Below are positions 25,126-33,584 of a stretch of DNA of 64,000 nucleotides, piece after piece. The translations under genes and the position numbers were made by a program. Position 1 is the first letter of the stretch. Every line of letters begins with the position of its first letter. The notes beneath the pieces were generated by a model. It ran no database searches. It saw only the letters and a list, made by a program, of their open reading frames with translations, and had not been told where the DNA came from. This DNA is from 66-474 sp036278635 (GTDB lineage: Bacteria > Pseudomonadota > Gammaproteobacteria > Xanthomonadales > Rhodanobacteraceae): NCBI GenBank assembly GCA_036278635.1, contig DASUKQ010000165.1, positions 6,140 to 70,139 of the forward strand. The letters are read 5' to 3'.

Positions 25126-25149
25126 GCCGCGAGGCGGCCTTTTCTTTTG
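25126..25149 (+). terminator. Second terminator-like hairpin
   Basis: GCCGC-GAG-GCGGC (25126-25138) followed by CTTTTCTTTTG. It is weaker than the hairpin at 25000 and may act as a back-up for rpmBG read-through before the opposing gene. Confidence 0.45.
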
Positions 25150-25243
25150 TTGGGCGGGGCGACGGCCCGCGATGGCCGCGACGGGGCGGAATGCGATTCG
25201 CCAGTCCCGGCCCGCCGCGCGTCGCGAGCGGTTTTTCCCCGCC

Positions 25244-25885
25244 TCACTGTGCCGCGTGCATGCGCTTGATGCGAACGACACTGCCGCCGGCGTAGGTCAC
25301 AACGAAGGTTGCGCCGTCGTGCTCGTAGGACTTCACCGGAATCGGATGGCTGATTTTTTCGTCCTGCAATTCGAACCGATGCAGGGCCGCCTCCCTGCCG
25401 GCGGGAATCAGGGTGAGCGGCGGGCTGATCAGCATGAACTGGGTAAACCCCGTGGGAGTCGGAATGTCCGGCAGGCGCATCAGCCAGATGAAATACTTGT
25501 TTTCGTGCGTGATCCAGATCCGGTAATCGTTGTTGCCGACCGGGGTGAGCGCTCCCGTGTGGCCCCACACCCGAACCAGGTGCGCCCGGCTGCAGTCGGC
25601 CACCGCGCATTCCTGCAACACCAGGTATTCGTTGTCGTTCAAGCGAAGGGGCCGCACGCTGAGGATGTCGTCCTTGACCAAGGCACGCGCCGGGAACACT
25701 ACGTCGGGCATGCGCGGATCGACCTTGAAATCGCCCGAAATCACGTAGCCCCCGTGGTGTTTGGTGTACGGAGTCCCGGTCACCGTGATGCCTGGCAGGG
25801 TGGTGGTGGTCTGTGCCGATGCGTGCGGAACGCCCGCGCACAGGCACAGCGCGAACAACGCGATGCCGGCACGTTGCGTCCTCAT
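25244..25885 (-). CDS. Exported protein of unknown function
   Basis: A 213-residue protein starting at the ATG at 25885 (MRTQRAGIALFALCLCAG) with a signal peptide ending near ASAQ. The mature part starts TTTTLPGITVTGTPY, which looks like the N-terminus of TonB-receptor-type proteins but no barrel follows. The rest is a soluble domain (ARALVKDDILSVRPLRLNDN; IWITHENKYFIWL) with two close Cys (ECAVADC) that might form a periplasmic disulfide. I recognise no family. It is probably monocistronic; function unknown. Confidence 0.65.
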   Translation of the reverse strand: MRTQRAGIALFALCLCAGVPHASAQTTTTLPGITVTGTPYTKHHGGYVISGDFKVDPRMPDVVFPARALVKDDILSVRPLRLNDNEYLVLQECAVADCSRAHLVRVWGHTGALTPVGNNDYRIWITHENKYFIWLMRLPDIPTPTGFTQFMLISPPLTLIPAGREAALHRFELQDEKISHPIPVKSYEHDGATFVVTYAGGSVVRIKRMHAAQ

Positions 25886-25979
25886 CTGCTGGAGACGTTG
25901 AGGCTCATGCCATCGGATCGTACTCCAACAGCGCTTCCCGACTGCCCCTTCCCGCGGGAAGAACGAGCCGGTGGTGGCG

Positions 25980-26483
25980 TCACGCTCCGCAGGCCTCCGC
26001 CATCGCATCTTCAAGCGAACGCGCCGGGTGTTCGCGCATCGCCGCAAGGATGGGGCTCGCGACCAGCGCCAGGTCGATCCCCGCCAGTGCGTACACCAGG
26101 TCGCCGCGGTGTGGCGCAAACGCGGAAATGCCCAGCAACAGTACCGTGACGAATGCCACCGAGGCCATCAATGCGGCGATAGTGACCAGCGACAACGTGC
26201 ACGTCGTCGCGCTCCGTGCGACCGGCAACGCGGCGCACCAACCCAACCGCCATCGCTCCACGGCACCCAGCAATCGTTCGTGCGCGACGGCTGTGCGGCC
26301 GTCGCATGCGGCGATTTTTACGGCGGTTACGGGTGGCCGCCCGACGCGAGCAACGAGGTGGCCGCCAGGCCAACACGCCAGCAGCAACGCGGGAACGCCG
26401 ACGATTCGCAGGAGCGCAACGGTCCCCGTGCGTCGCAGCACAAGCCAGTCGGCACGGATCGCGGGGTGCCACAAGGCGCTCAT
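25980..26483 (-). CDS. Small inner-membrane protein, unknown function
   Basis: A 167-residue frame from the ATG at 26483 (MSALWHPAIRADWLVLRR). Two or three hydrophobic segments are visible: VALLRIVGVPALLLACW, LSLVTIAALMASVAFVTVLLLG and LVYALAGIDLALVASPIL. They are linked by an Arg-rich loop, with a short cytoplasmic tail. No recognised family. It lies between the exported unknown gene and a strong terminator that closes the desaturase gene, so it needs its own promoter. Confidence 0.55.
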   Translation of the reverse strand: MSALWHPAIRADWLVLRRTGTVALLRIVGVPALLLACWPGGHLVARVGRPPVTAVKIAACDGRTAVAHERLLGAVERWRLGWCAALPVARSATTCTLSLVTIAALMASVAFVTVLLLGISAFAPHRGDLVYALAGIDLALVASPILAAMREHPARSLEDAMAEACGA

Positions 26484-26523
26484 CGCCGCGGATTGTGTCA
26501 CCACAACACGTGTGCAGCAAAAA

Positions 26524-26548
26524 AGCCCGCCTTGCGGGCGGGCTTTTT
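26524..26548 (-). terminator. Rho-independent terminator downstream of the desaturase
   Basis: Stem AGCCCGCC (26524-26531) / GGCGGGCT (26537-26544), with A- and T-runs on both sides (six and five bases), so it can work in both directions. On the minus strand it terminates the desaturase transcript about 40 bases after its stop. Confidence 0.8.
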
Positions 26549-26582
26549 GCCGTGAGGCACTCCAACCGACGCGGTTGTCCAG

Positions 26583-27788
26583 CTACGCCCGCGCCACCGA
26601 ATACCGCTTCAACCGGTGCGCGAATTCGATCAGCTTGCGGTTGCCGCTGGCTTCCGCCTCGCGGCACCATTGCTGCAATGCGGCCAGCGTGGATTCGGGC
26701 TTGCCGCGCTGTTCCATCAGCGCCGCAAGGCGCGCGCGATATTCCGCGATTTGCTTCAGGCGCGGGCGGTTCTCGACGACCGCCGCAAGGCGTGCCTTGC
26801 CGTTCTTGTCCAGCCAGCGGCCGCCATTGGCCAGGGCGCGGCGCAGTCGGCGACGGGGCATCGCGCCGAAACGGCGGGTGCCCTCGGCGGTCGATTGTTC
26901 GCGCACGGTCGGCTTGATGACCGTCTTGTAGTAGTCGGTCATGGCCTCGAAGCGATGCGTCAGCAACGCCTTCAGGGTGTCCATGTCGGGCAGCGACACG
27001 TTCGGGCGCACGTCCAGCGCCGGTGCCACCCGCAGCACCTTGGCCATACGAAGCTTTTCCAGTCCGCGGATCACCAGCCAGCCGATGTCAACCTCGAACT
27101 TGCGCAGCGCGAACTTCGCGGAACTCGGGAAGGCGTGGTGATTATTGTGCAGTTCCTCGCCGCCGACCCACACGCCCCACGGCGTGAGGTTCGTGGCCTT
27201 GTCGGCGGTTTCGAAGTTGCGATACCCCCACCAGTGCCCCAGGCCGTTGACGACGCCCGCGGCCCAGAACGGGATCCACGCCATCTGCAGCGCCCAGATC
27301 GCGCCCCCGATGACGCCGAACAGTGCGATGTCGATCACCGCCAGCAAAGTGATGCCGAGATACGGATGCGGTGTATAGAGGTGCCGTTCGATCCAGTCGT
27401 CGGGCGTGCCACGACCATACTTCTGGAGATCGGCTTCGTTGGCCGCAGCGTCGCGGTACAGCTCGGCACCCTCGAAGAACACCTTGCCGATGCCGGCGAT
27501 CTGCGGGCTGTGGGGATCCTGCTCGGTCTCGCAATGTGCGTGGTGCTTGCGGTGCACCGCGACCCATTCCCTGGTCACCATGCCCGTGCCCAGCCAGTTC
27601 CAGAAGCGCAGGAAATGCGACACGACGGGATGGAAATCGACGCCGCGGTGGGCCTGGCTGCGATGCAGGAACAAGGTGACGGCAAAAATGGTGAGCTGGG
27701 TCGTGACCAGCAGGTACAGCAGCATCGTGAGCCAGCCAGCGTTCGCCAGGCCGTTCGAGGCGAAATTCAGGAAGGTGTCGAGCATCAT
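26583..27788 (-). CDS. Membrane fatty-acid desaturase (acyl-CoA delta-9 type)
   Basis: A 401-residue integral membrane di-iron desaturase. The three histidine boxes HRSQAH, HRKHHAH and HNNHHAF are all intact, with hydrophobic segments around TMLLYLLVTTQLTIFAVTLF and ITLLAVIDIALFGVIGG. A basic helical C-terminal extension of about 120 residues (RRRLRRALANGGRWL) follows the catalytic domain, as in Xanthomonas DesA-like proteins. It introduces a double bond into acyl-CoA or phospholipid acyl chains and so adjusts membrane fluidity. Two adjacent ATGs (27788, 27785) are possible starts. It is transcribed alone. Confidence 0.92.
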   Translation of the reverse strand: MMLDTFLNFASNGLANAGWLTMLLYLLVTTQLTIFAVTLFLHRSQAHRGVDFHPVVSHFLRFWNWLGTGMVTREWVAVHRKHHAHCETEQDPHSPQIAGIGKVFFEGAELYRDAAANEADLQKYGRGTPDDWIERHLYTPHPYLGITLLAVIDIALFGVIGGAIWALQMAWIPFWAAGVVNGLGHWWGYRNFETADKATNLTPWGVWVGGEELHNNHHAFPSSAKFALRKFEVDIGWLVIRGLEKLRMAKVLRVAPALDVRPNVSLPDMDTLKALLTHRFEAMTDYYKTVIKPTVREQSTAEGTRRFGAMPRRRLRRALANGGRWLDKNGKARLAAVVENRPRLKQIAEYRARLAALMEQRGKPESTLAALQQWCREAEASGNRKLIEFAHRLKRYSVARA

Positions 27789-27966
27789 GATCTCAGGGAG
27801 GGGATGGACGGGTCGGTTCGGTTCAAACCCGCAATGGCCAGTCTAGGGGATAAAACCCCCACCTGCCACAGGCTTGCCTAAACAATGTGATGGCCGCGAC
27901 AATTCTTTCAATGGGCCGGGCCTTCGACGGGCGTGGCGTTCAGCTAACCAGGGCCGTTGACGCCAA

Positions 27967-28701
27967 ATGACCGCAACCCCGGCATTGCTGCAACTCGACC
28001 GCGTCAGCCGCCGGCTGGGCGGGCGTGAAGTACTTCGGGACGTGTCGTTCGTCCTGCAGTGTGGCGAGGTGCTGGGCCTGCTGGGCGTGAACGGCGCCGG
28101 GAAGTCGACGACGCTCGCGATCATCGCCGGGGTGCTGGTCCACGATTCCGGCAGTGTGCTGATCGACGGACGCAGCGTGGCCGACGACCCCCGCCCGTTC
28201 AGCCATCGCATGGGCTGGGTTCCCGAAAGCGTGCCGCTGTGGCCGGAACTGACCGTCACCGAGGCGCTGGATGCTTCCGGACGGTTGCGCGGGCTTTCGC
28301 GCAGCCTGCGCCGGAGTGCGATCGAACGCGAATTGGCACGACTTGGACTGGAAAGCGTCGCAACACGGCTGTGCGGACAATTGTCCCTGGGTCTGAAGCG
28401 TCGCGTGGGCCTGGCCCAGGCACTGCTGCACGATCCCGACCTGCTGGTGCTGGATGAACCGGGCAACGGCCTCGACCCGGTGCAGACCGCGCAACTGCGC
28501 GAGCTGATCGGCAAACTTTCGCCCGGGCGCGGGATCATCCTGTCCAGCCACGAGTTGCCCGAGGTGGAAGCCATGTGCGGCCGGGTGGTGATCCTGCACG
28601 ACGGCGTGGTGCGCCACGATGCGAAACTCGACGGCCAGCGCGGACGACTGGACGCGCAATTTCGGGCGATCGGCTGTCCGCCCGCAAGCGCCGCCGCATG
28701 A
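27967..28701 (+). CDS. ABC transporter ATP-binding protein (GldA-like)
   Basis: A 244-residue ATPase: Walker A GVNGAGKSTT, signature LSLGLKRRVGLAQAL, Walker B LLVLDEPGNGLDP and switch SSHELPEVE. It is the first gene of a four-gene run whose next member overlaps it by 4 bases (ATGA at 28698-28701). The combination with a permease, a GldG-like protein and a DUF4340-like protein is that of gliding-motility-type/Gld ABC systems, which many non-gliding bacteria have; the substrate is unknown. Confidence 0.9.
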   Translation: MTATPALLQLDRVSRRLGGREVLRDVSFVLQCGEVLGLLGVNGAGKSTTLAIIAGVLVHDSGSVLIDGRSVADDPRPFSHRMGWVPESVPLWPELTVTEALDASGRLRGLSRSLRRSAIERELARLGLESVATRLCGQLSLGLKRRVGLAQALLHDPDLLVLDEPGNGLDPVQTAQLRELIGKLSPGRGIILSSHELPEVEAMCGRVVILHDGVVRHDAKLDGQRGRLDAQFRAIGCPPASAAA

Positions 28702-29453
28702 AGGCGTTGGCGATCGCACGCCTCGACCTGCATCGCCTTGCGGTGCGGCCGTTCGCGTGGACGCTGGCAGGGATCGCGCTGGCGATGATGGCGTGGCAAT
28801 TCCTGCTGGGGCTGTCTGCGTTCATGCACGCGCAGCCGACCGTCCCCGGCGCTGTCGGCACGCTCGGCTTCACCGACAGCGTGGTCGGGCCGTATCTGCT
28901 GAATTACCTGCAACTGTGCCTGGTGATCGTTCCGCTGGTCACGATGCAGGCGCTGGCAGGCGAACGCGGCGCACAACGCCTCGCGCTGCTCGGCGCGACC
29001 GGTGCCTCGGGGGTCCAGATCGTCGTCGGCAAGTTTCTCGCGCGACTGGTGTTCCTGTGGCTGCTGCTGATCCTCGTCGCCAGCATGCCGCTGGTGCTCA
29101 GCGGCGCGACCCAGCTCGACTGGGGCCAGCTCGGCGCGGCCTTGATCGCATCGGCCTTGTGCGTCGCGGCATTGACCGCGATCGGCATCGCCTGCTCGGC
29201 GTTCGCCCGTGAACCCGCCCTGGCCGCGGCTGCCGCGCTGCTGATCGGTGAAGGGCTGTCGCTGATCGACGCCGGTGTGCGCATGACCGGCGCCGGCACG
29301 GGCTGGCTGGGTTACCTCGCGCTGCACACCCACCTTGCGCCAGCGCTGCGCGGGCTGATGCGCAGCGGGGACATCGTCTATTTCCTGTTGATCACCGCGC
29401 TGGCGTTGGCGCTCGCGGTTCGCCGCATCGGCGCGGAACGGGGGTACGGCTGA
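28698..29453 (+). CDS. ABC transporter permease (GldF-like)
   Basis: A 251-residue protein from the ATG at 28698 that overlaps the ATPase stop. About six hydrophobic segments are visible: TLAGIALAMMAWQFLLGL, LCLVIVPLVTMQALAG, LARLVFLWLLLILVASMPLV, LIASALCVAALTAIGIACSA, AAAAALLIGEGLSLI and VYFLLITALALALAV. It is a short ABC-2-type permease as found in Gld operons. Its stop overlaps the next start (TGATG at 29451-29455). Confidence 0.88.
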   Translation: MKALAIARLDLHRLAVRPFAWTLAGIALAMMAWQFLLGLSAFMHAQPTVPGAVGTLGFTDSVVGPYLLNYLQLCLVIVPLVTMQALAGERGAQRLALLGATGASGVQIVVGKFLARLVFLWLLLILVASMPLVLSGATQLDWGQLGAALIASALCVAALTAIGIACSAFAREPALAAAAALLIGEGLSLIDAGVRMTGAGTGWLGYLALHTHLAPALRGLMRSGDIVYFLLITALALALAVRRIGAERGYG

Positions 29454-30784
29454 TGCGTGCCGGGTGGCAGGCCTGGACGCACGCACTGCTGGTGGTGGTG
29501 ATCGCGGTGTGCATTGCCGCATTGTCTGCACGTTTCGGATTCACCGCCGACTGGAGTGCCGGGGCGCGCGCAACCATCACGTCGCAGAGCCGGGCGTTGC
29601 TCGCGCAAGTGAAGGGACCACTCGAGGCGGTGGGCTACGCGCGGCCGGGCACGCTGCGCGCGAAGACCCGCCTGCTGGTCTCGCGCTACCAGCGCTTCAA
29701 GCCCGACCTCGCGCTGAAGTTCGTCGATCCCGACCTCGACCCGATCGCGACCCAGGACGCCGACATTACGACCGATGGCGAGATCGTGTTGCACTGGCAC
29801 GGTCGCACCGAGCACGTCACGCAACTCGACGAGCCCGATTTCTCGGACGCGCTGGCACGCCTTGCGCGTGGCGGCACCCGGTTGGTTGCCTTCGTCACCG
29901 GCGACGGCGAACGCGACGCCACCGGCATGCACGCGGCCGACCTCGGTGAGTTCGTGGCGCGGATGACAAGTCGCGGCGTGCGCGCGCTCCCGCTGAACCT
30001 CGCCGAAGCCGCGCAGGTGCCCCGCAACGCCGATCTCGTGGTATTGGCGAGCCCGCAGGCGGCGTTGCTGCCGGGCTCGGCGAGGAAACTCGAGGACTAC
30101 GTTGCCGACGGCGGCAATCTCCTGTGGCTGACGGAGCCCGGCGCCGACGACCTCGGCCTGGCGCCGCTGGCGCAAATGCTGGGGATCAAGCGCCTGCCCG
30201 GCACGTTGATCGACACGCAGGGCGCTGCGGCCGGCGGGCGCGACCCACGCATCATCGTCGCGACCCGGTACCCGGCACAGACGATCACCGATGGTTTCCA
30301 GGTGAATACCCTTTTCCCGCGCGCGGCGGTGCTGGCGTCGCTGACCGGCGCCGAATGGAACGTGCACCCGATCCTGCAATCGAGCGCGCAAAGCTGGAAC
30401 CGAACCGCGCCCGTGGACTCCGCGCATCCCGCGTCCGGCCCGGGCGCGGGCGACCTGAAAGGCCCTCTCGGCTTCGGCTACGCGTTGAGCCGGTTGTCAC
30501 CCACTCCCGCCAAAACCCGGCAACGCGTCGTCGTGATCGGCGATGGCGACTTTCTTTCAAACGCGTACCTCGCCGACGCCGGCAACCTTGCGTTCGGCGA
30601 GCGCATCGTCGACTGGCTGCTCGGTGACGATGCATTGGCGAGCGTGCCGCAACCCCTGCCCGATCGTACGCTCAAACCGACCCGCGCCGAACTCGGCGTG
30701 GTTACGTTCGGATACCTGATCGCGCTGCCGATCGTGCTGATCCTGATCGGTCTTGCGATCACCTGGCGCCGGCGTCGGCGGTGA
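29453..30784 (+). CDS. GldG-like ABC-associated protein
   Basis: A 443-residue protein with one N-terminal transmembrane segment (HALLVVVIAVCIAALSA), a large extracytoplasmic GldG/IFT52-like domain and one C-terminal segment (YLIALPIVLILIGLAI) before an Arg cluster. Motifs such as ADLVVLASPQAALLPGSA and RVVVIGDGDFLSNAYLAD are typical of the family. It probably forms the periplasmic module of the ABC complex. It is coupled by overlap to the permease and to the next gene. Confidence 0.85.
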   Translation: MRAGWQAWTHALLVVVIAVCIAALSARFGFTADWSAGARATITSQSRALLAQVKGPLEAVGYARPGTLRAKTRLLVSRYQRFKPDLALKFVDPDLDPIATQDADITTDGEIVLHWHGRTEHVTQLDEPDFSDALARLARGGTRLVAFVTGDGERDATGMHAADLGEFVARMTSRGVRALPLNLAEAAQVPRNADLVVLASPQAALLPGSARKLEDYVADGGNLLWLTEPGADDLGLAPLAQMLGIKRLPGTLIDTQGAAAGGRDPRIIVATRYPAQTITDGFQVNTLFPRAAVLASLTGAEWNVHPILQSSAQSWNRTAPVDSAHPASGPGAGDLKGPLGFGYALSRLSPTPAKTRQRVVVIGDGDFLSNAYLADAGNLAFGERIVDWLLGDDALASVPQPLPDRTLKPTRAELGVVTFGYLIALPIVLILIGLAITWRRRRR

Positions 30785-31269
30785 CCCGCGCAACCCGCAA
30801 CCTCGGAATCCTCGCGCTGATCGCCGTGACGCTGGTCGCGACCGTGTTGTGGCAGGGGCGGCGCGCCTACGTGGCCAATCCGCCGGCGTTGACCGGACTT
30901 GCTCCGGACGCGGTGACGCGTGTCGGGCTCGATATTCCGCCGCTCGCGCCACACACTTTCGAGAAGCGCCATGGCGGCTGGTGGAGTGCGCAGCCTTCGA
31001 ACGCGCGCGCCGACGACACCCGGGTGCAGCGCCTCGCCGATCTCGCCGCGACGCCGGTCGCGCGCTGGATCCCGGCCGCGGCGATCACGCCCGCCAAGGT
31101 CGGCCTGGCGCATCCATCGGCGACCCTGACCCTCGACGGCACGCGCCTCGAATACGGGGGCCTCACCGTGCTCGACGACCTGCGTTACGTGAAGGTCGGC
31201 GACAAAGTGGCCCTGGTGCCGCGACAATACAGTCCCGAAGTGATGTTGGCCAGGAACGGCAAAGGATGA
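30781..31269 (+). CDS. DUF4340-like membrane-anchored protein
   Basis: A 162-residue protein starting at GTG 30781, 4 bases before the GldG-like gene ends. It has one N-terminal hydrophobic segment (LGILALIAVTLVATVLW) and a periplasmic domain reminiscent of DUF4340 (HTFEKRHGGWWSAQPSNARA; RVQRLADLAATPVARWI). It is shorter than the usual 300+ residue DUF4340 proteins, so it may be a minimal or C-terminally reduced version. It closes the Gld-type operon. Confidence 0.75.
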   Translation: MTRATRNLGILALIAVTLVATVLWQGRRAYVANPPALTGLAPDAVTRVGLDIPPLAPHTFEKRHGGWWSAQPSNARADDTRVQRLADLAATPVARWIPAAAITPAKVGLAHPSATLTLDGTRLEYGGLTVLDDLRYVKVGDKVALVPRQYSPEVMLARNGKG

Positions 31270-31389
31270 AGTCGCAGGCCTGCGGCCCGCCATGAAGCGC
31301 GAAACCGGTTCGGCTTCCGGTCCGCACGATGCCCGCTTTACTCTTTGCAGCGCCGCATTGCGTCGCGACCTTGCCGTTAACTCATTCTC

Positions 31390-32202
31390 ATGCCCGAACT
31401 CCCGGAAGTCGAAACCACCCGGCGCGGCATCGCACCGTTCGTGACCGGACGCGTGGTCGAACGCGTGCTGCTGCGCCGGCGCGACCTGCGCTGGCCGATT
31501 CCGCGCGCCGTCGCTGCGAAGTTGCCGGGCCAGCGCATCGAGGCGGTGGAACGCCGCGCCAAGTATCTGCTGCTGCACACGCAGGCCGGCAGCGCATTGC
31601 TCCACCTCGGGATGTCGGGCTCGCTGCGGCTCACCGATCCCGCACTGCCGCCGCGCAAACACGACCATTACGATCTGGTGTTCGACTCGGGCAAGGCACT
31701 GCGTTTCAACGATCCGCGCCGCTTCGGCTGCCTGCTGTGGCAGAAGCCCGGCGAAATCCATCCCTTGCTGCGCGGACTGGGTCCGGAGCCGCTGGCCGAC
31801 GCGTTCGACGGCGACTGGTTGTGGGCGCGTTCACGAGGGCGCAGCGCAGCGGTGAAGACTTTCCTGATGGACCAGGCCACCGTGGTCGGCGTCGGCAACA
31901 TCTACGCCAGCGAAGCGTTGTTCGCTGCGCGCGTGCATCCCAGGCGCGCCGCGGGTGCGGTATCGCGCGCGCGTTACGCACGCATCGCGGGCGAAATCCG
32001 GCGGGTCTTCGAGTACGCCATCACCCGGGGCGGCACGTCGCTGCGCGATTACCTCGCACCCGACGGCGCGCCCGGCTACTTCGAACGGGAACTCGTCGTG
32101 TATGGCCGCGCGGGCGAACCGTGCAAGGTGTGCGACACGCCGATCCGCGCGGCGGTGATCGGCCAACGGATGAGCTATTGGTGCCCGCACTGCCAGCATT
32201 GA
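31390..32202 (+). CDS. mutM: Formamidopyrimidine-DNA glycosylase
   Basis: A 270-residue bifunctional DNA glycosylase/AP lyase that removes 8-oxoguanine and formamidopyrimidines. The N-terminal catalytic PELPEVE is intact, as are the Lys in RRAKYLLL and GVGNIYASEALF. The C-terminal zinc finger CKVC...CPHC ends two residues before the stop. The 120 bases upstream show no clear promoter; a composite palindromic element starts 2 bases after the stop. Confidence 0.97.
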   Translation: MPELPEVETTRRGIAPFVTGRVVERVLLRRRDLRWPIPRAVAAKLPGQRIEAVERRAKYLLLHTQAGSALLHLGMSGSLRLTDPALPPRKHDHYDLVFDSGKALRFNDPRRFGCLLWQKPGEIHPLLRGLGPEPLADAFDGDWLWARSRGRSAAVKTFLMDQATVVGVGNIYASEALFAARVHPRRAAGAVSRARYARIAGEIRRVFEYAITRGGTSLRDYLAPDGAPGYFERELVVYGRAGEPCKVCDTPIRAAVIGQRMSYWCPHCQH

Positions 32203-32203
32203 T

Positions 32204-32436
32204 GTGCGATCGTCCGTGATCGCGTCGTTACCGAACGATGGTGCGCACACTGGCATCACCGCATTTCAGACACCAGAACGGCCATCAGAGCCGCCGTCCA
32301 TGGCCAAGAGCTCCCTGGCCTGACTTCTCACAACAGCCGCTCCGCTCGGAGATCCTGATGTCCGATAGAGCAGCAACGGCGCACAACCAATGACGATCGC
32401 ACGCTCTTCCGAAAAGTCAGGCCATGGATGGCCGTT
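32204..32436 (+). repeat. Composite two-hairpin element, copy D, plus an adjacent partial copy
   Basis: Copy D spans 32204-32345: GTGCGATCGTCCGTGATCGC at the left, CCTGACTTCTCACAACAGCC at the right, with a short insertion inside the second hairpin. A partial, rearranged copy follows (TGACGATCGCAC at 32391-32402, AAGTCAGGCCATGGATGGCC at 32414-32433). Together they fill most of the 307-base gap between mutM and the convergent PII gene. No gene is seen in that gap. Confidence 0.75.
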
Positions 32437-32509
32437 GTGGTGCTGCAAGCTTTCCAGTCCAGTCCACTCGAAACAGCTTCCCGGAAACCGCAGTCAGGGA
32501 TGAGCGCAC

Positions 32510-32848
32510 TCATAGCGCGTCGGCGTCGAGTTCACCCGTGCGGATGCGGATTACCTGATCCAGCGTCGAGATGAATATCTTGCCGTCTCCGATCTTGCCG
32601 GTGCGCGCGGCGTGGGTGATGGCCTCGACCGCGCGTTCGACCAGATTGTCCGGCAGCGCAATCTCCAGCTTCACCTTGGGCAGGAAATCAACCACATACT
32701 CGGCGCCCCGGTACAGCTCGGTATGGCCCTTCTGGCGACCGAAGCCCTTGACTTCGGTGACCGTGATGCCGTTGACGCCCACTTCCGACAGCGCCTCGCG
32801 CACGTCGTCGAGCTTGAACGGCTTGATGATCGCAGTAATCAGCTTCAT
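32510..32848 (-). CDS. Nitrogen regulatory protein P-II
   Basis: A 112-residue PII signal protein. MKLITAIIKPFKLDDVREAL opens the ferredoxin-like fold. The T-loop GHTELYRGAEYVVDF contains Tyr51, the uridylylation site, and the C-terminus is intact. It senses 2-oxoglutarate and ATP/ADP and controls GlnE/NtrB or AmtB. The KLITAII start is more GlnK-like, but no amtB is adjacent, so GlnB versus GlnK cannot be settled. The GlnE adenylyltransferase, a likely partner, is at 56627-59473. A composite palindromic element begins 46 bases upstream of its start. Confidence 0.93.
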   Translation of the reverse strand: MKLITAIIKPFKLDDVREALSEVGVNGITVTEVKGFGRQKGHTELYRGAEYVVDFLPKVKLEIALPDNLVERAVEAITHAARTGKIGDGKIFISTLDQVIRIRTGELDADAL

Positions 32849-32894
32849 GGCCTTGATCTTACCGGAGAGAACGGAGCTGCAAAATCACCCCATC

Positions 32895-33010
32895 CGAAGC
32901 GGCTGTTGTGAGAAGTCAGGCCATGGATGGCCGTTCCGGACTTTCAAGCTGCCAAGCGCCGTCGTCTGCGCCATGGTTGAACGAAGCTGCGGTCATGGAT
33001 GACCGCATAA
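32895..33010 (-). repeat. Composite two-hairpin element, copy F
   Basis: Reverse orientation. It starts CGAAGCGGCTGTTGTGAGAA and contains the perfect palindrome GGCCATGGATGGCC; the far end has the perfect palindrome GCGGTCATGGATGACCGC (32990-33007). This copy shows the two-hairpin structure most clearly. It lies in the 258-base divergent gap between the PII gene and ubiK. Confidence 0.8.
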
Positions 33011-33106
33011 CTTTTTTGTAGGAAAATCCCTACACCACAACAAGGCATCCGCCGATGGTCGCGCCAATCCCGGCGGCGTAACCTGCGGATGCATCGAGGC
33101 AACGAC

Positions 33107-33355
33107 ATGATTGACGTGCACTCCATAGACCAACTCGCGCACCGGCTGGCTACCCTGGTTCCTCCGGGACTGGCGCAGGCGCGGGACGACATGGAAGCCA
33201 ATTTTCGGGATGTGCTGGCGCATGGATTGCGCCGCCTCGATCTTGTCACCCGCGAGGAATTCGACGCCCAGCGCGCCGTCCTCGACCGGGCCCGCGAACA
33301 GGTTGCGCAATTGGAAGCGCGCGTGGTCGAACTGGAAGCTGCGCGCAAGGCATAG
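33107..33355 (+). CDS. ubiK: Ubiquinone biosynthesis accessory factor UbiK
   Basis: An 82-residue BMFP/YqiC-type protein. The N-terminal amphipathic part (MIDVHSIDQLAHRLATLVPP) precedes the conserved MEANFRDVLAHGLRRLDLVTREEFDAQ, ending in a coiled coil (LDRAREQVAQLEARVVELEAA). It assists aerobic ubiquinone synthesis with UbiJ, probably by trimerising at the membrane. The ATG at 33107 is chosen as the family start; an in-frame ATG at 33089 is less likely. It is upstream of comM in a PII-ubiK-comM order seen in other Xanthomonadales. Confidence 0.88.
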   Translation: MIDVHSIDQLAHRLATLVPPGLAQARDDMEANFRDVLAHGLRRLDLVTREEFDAQRAVLDRAREQVAQLEARVVELEAARKA

Positions 33356-33468
33356 GGACCGCCCATCTCGCCAGGGGTGACGACGACGCTGGCCTCCTGG
33401 CCGGCGTTTTCGTCCGTGGATTCAGGGGGGAGAGCGGGTTGGAAACCATCGCGCGCGAAGGTCCCATT

Positions 33469-33581
33469 CGCGACCGCTGTTGCGGGAAGTCGGGCCAGGG
33501 ACGGTCGTTCTGGCCTCTTCGCCCCGCCGGCGGCCCCCTTCGCCACACGTTCCCACGCGCAGCAATCATGGACGATCGCAC
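33469..33581 (-). repeat. Composite two-hairpin element, copy E
   Basis: Reverse orientation: GCGACCGCTGTTGCGGGAAG at the left (diverged tail), then CGGGCCAGGGACGGTCG, ending ATGGACGATCGCAC at 33581, three bases before the comM ATG. The comM ribosome-binding region therefore overlaps the element. Confidence 0.65.
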
Positions 33582-33584
33582 GAC

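Noticed and set aside
27820..27845. tRNA T-arm-like GGTTCGGTTCAAACCC
   Set aside because: No acceptor, D or anticodon arm can be built around it on either strand.
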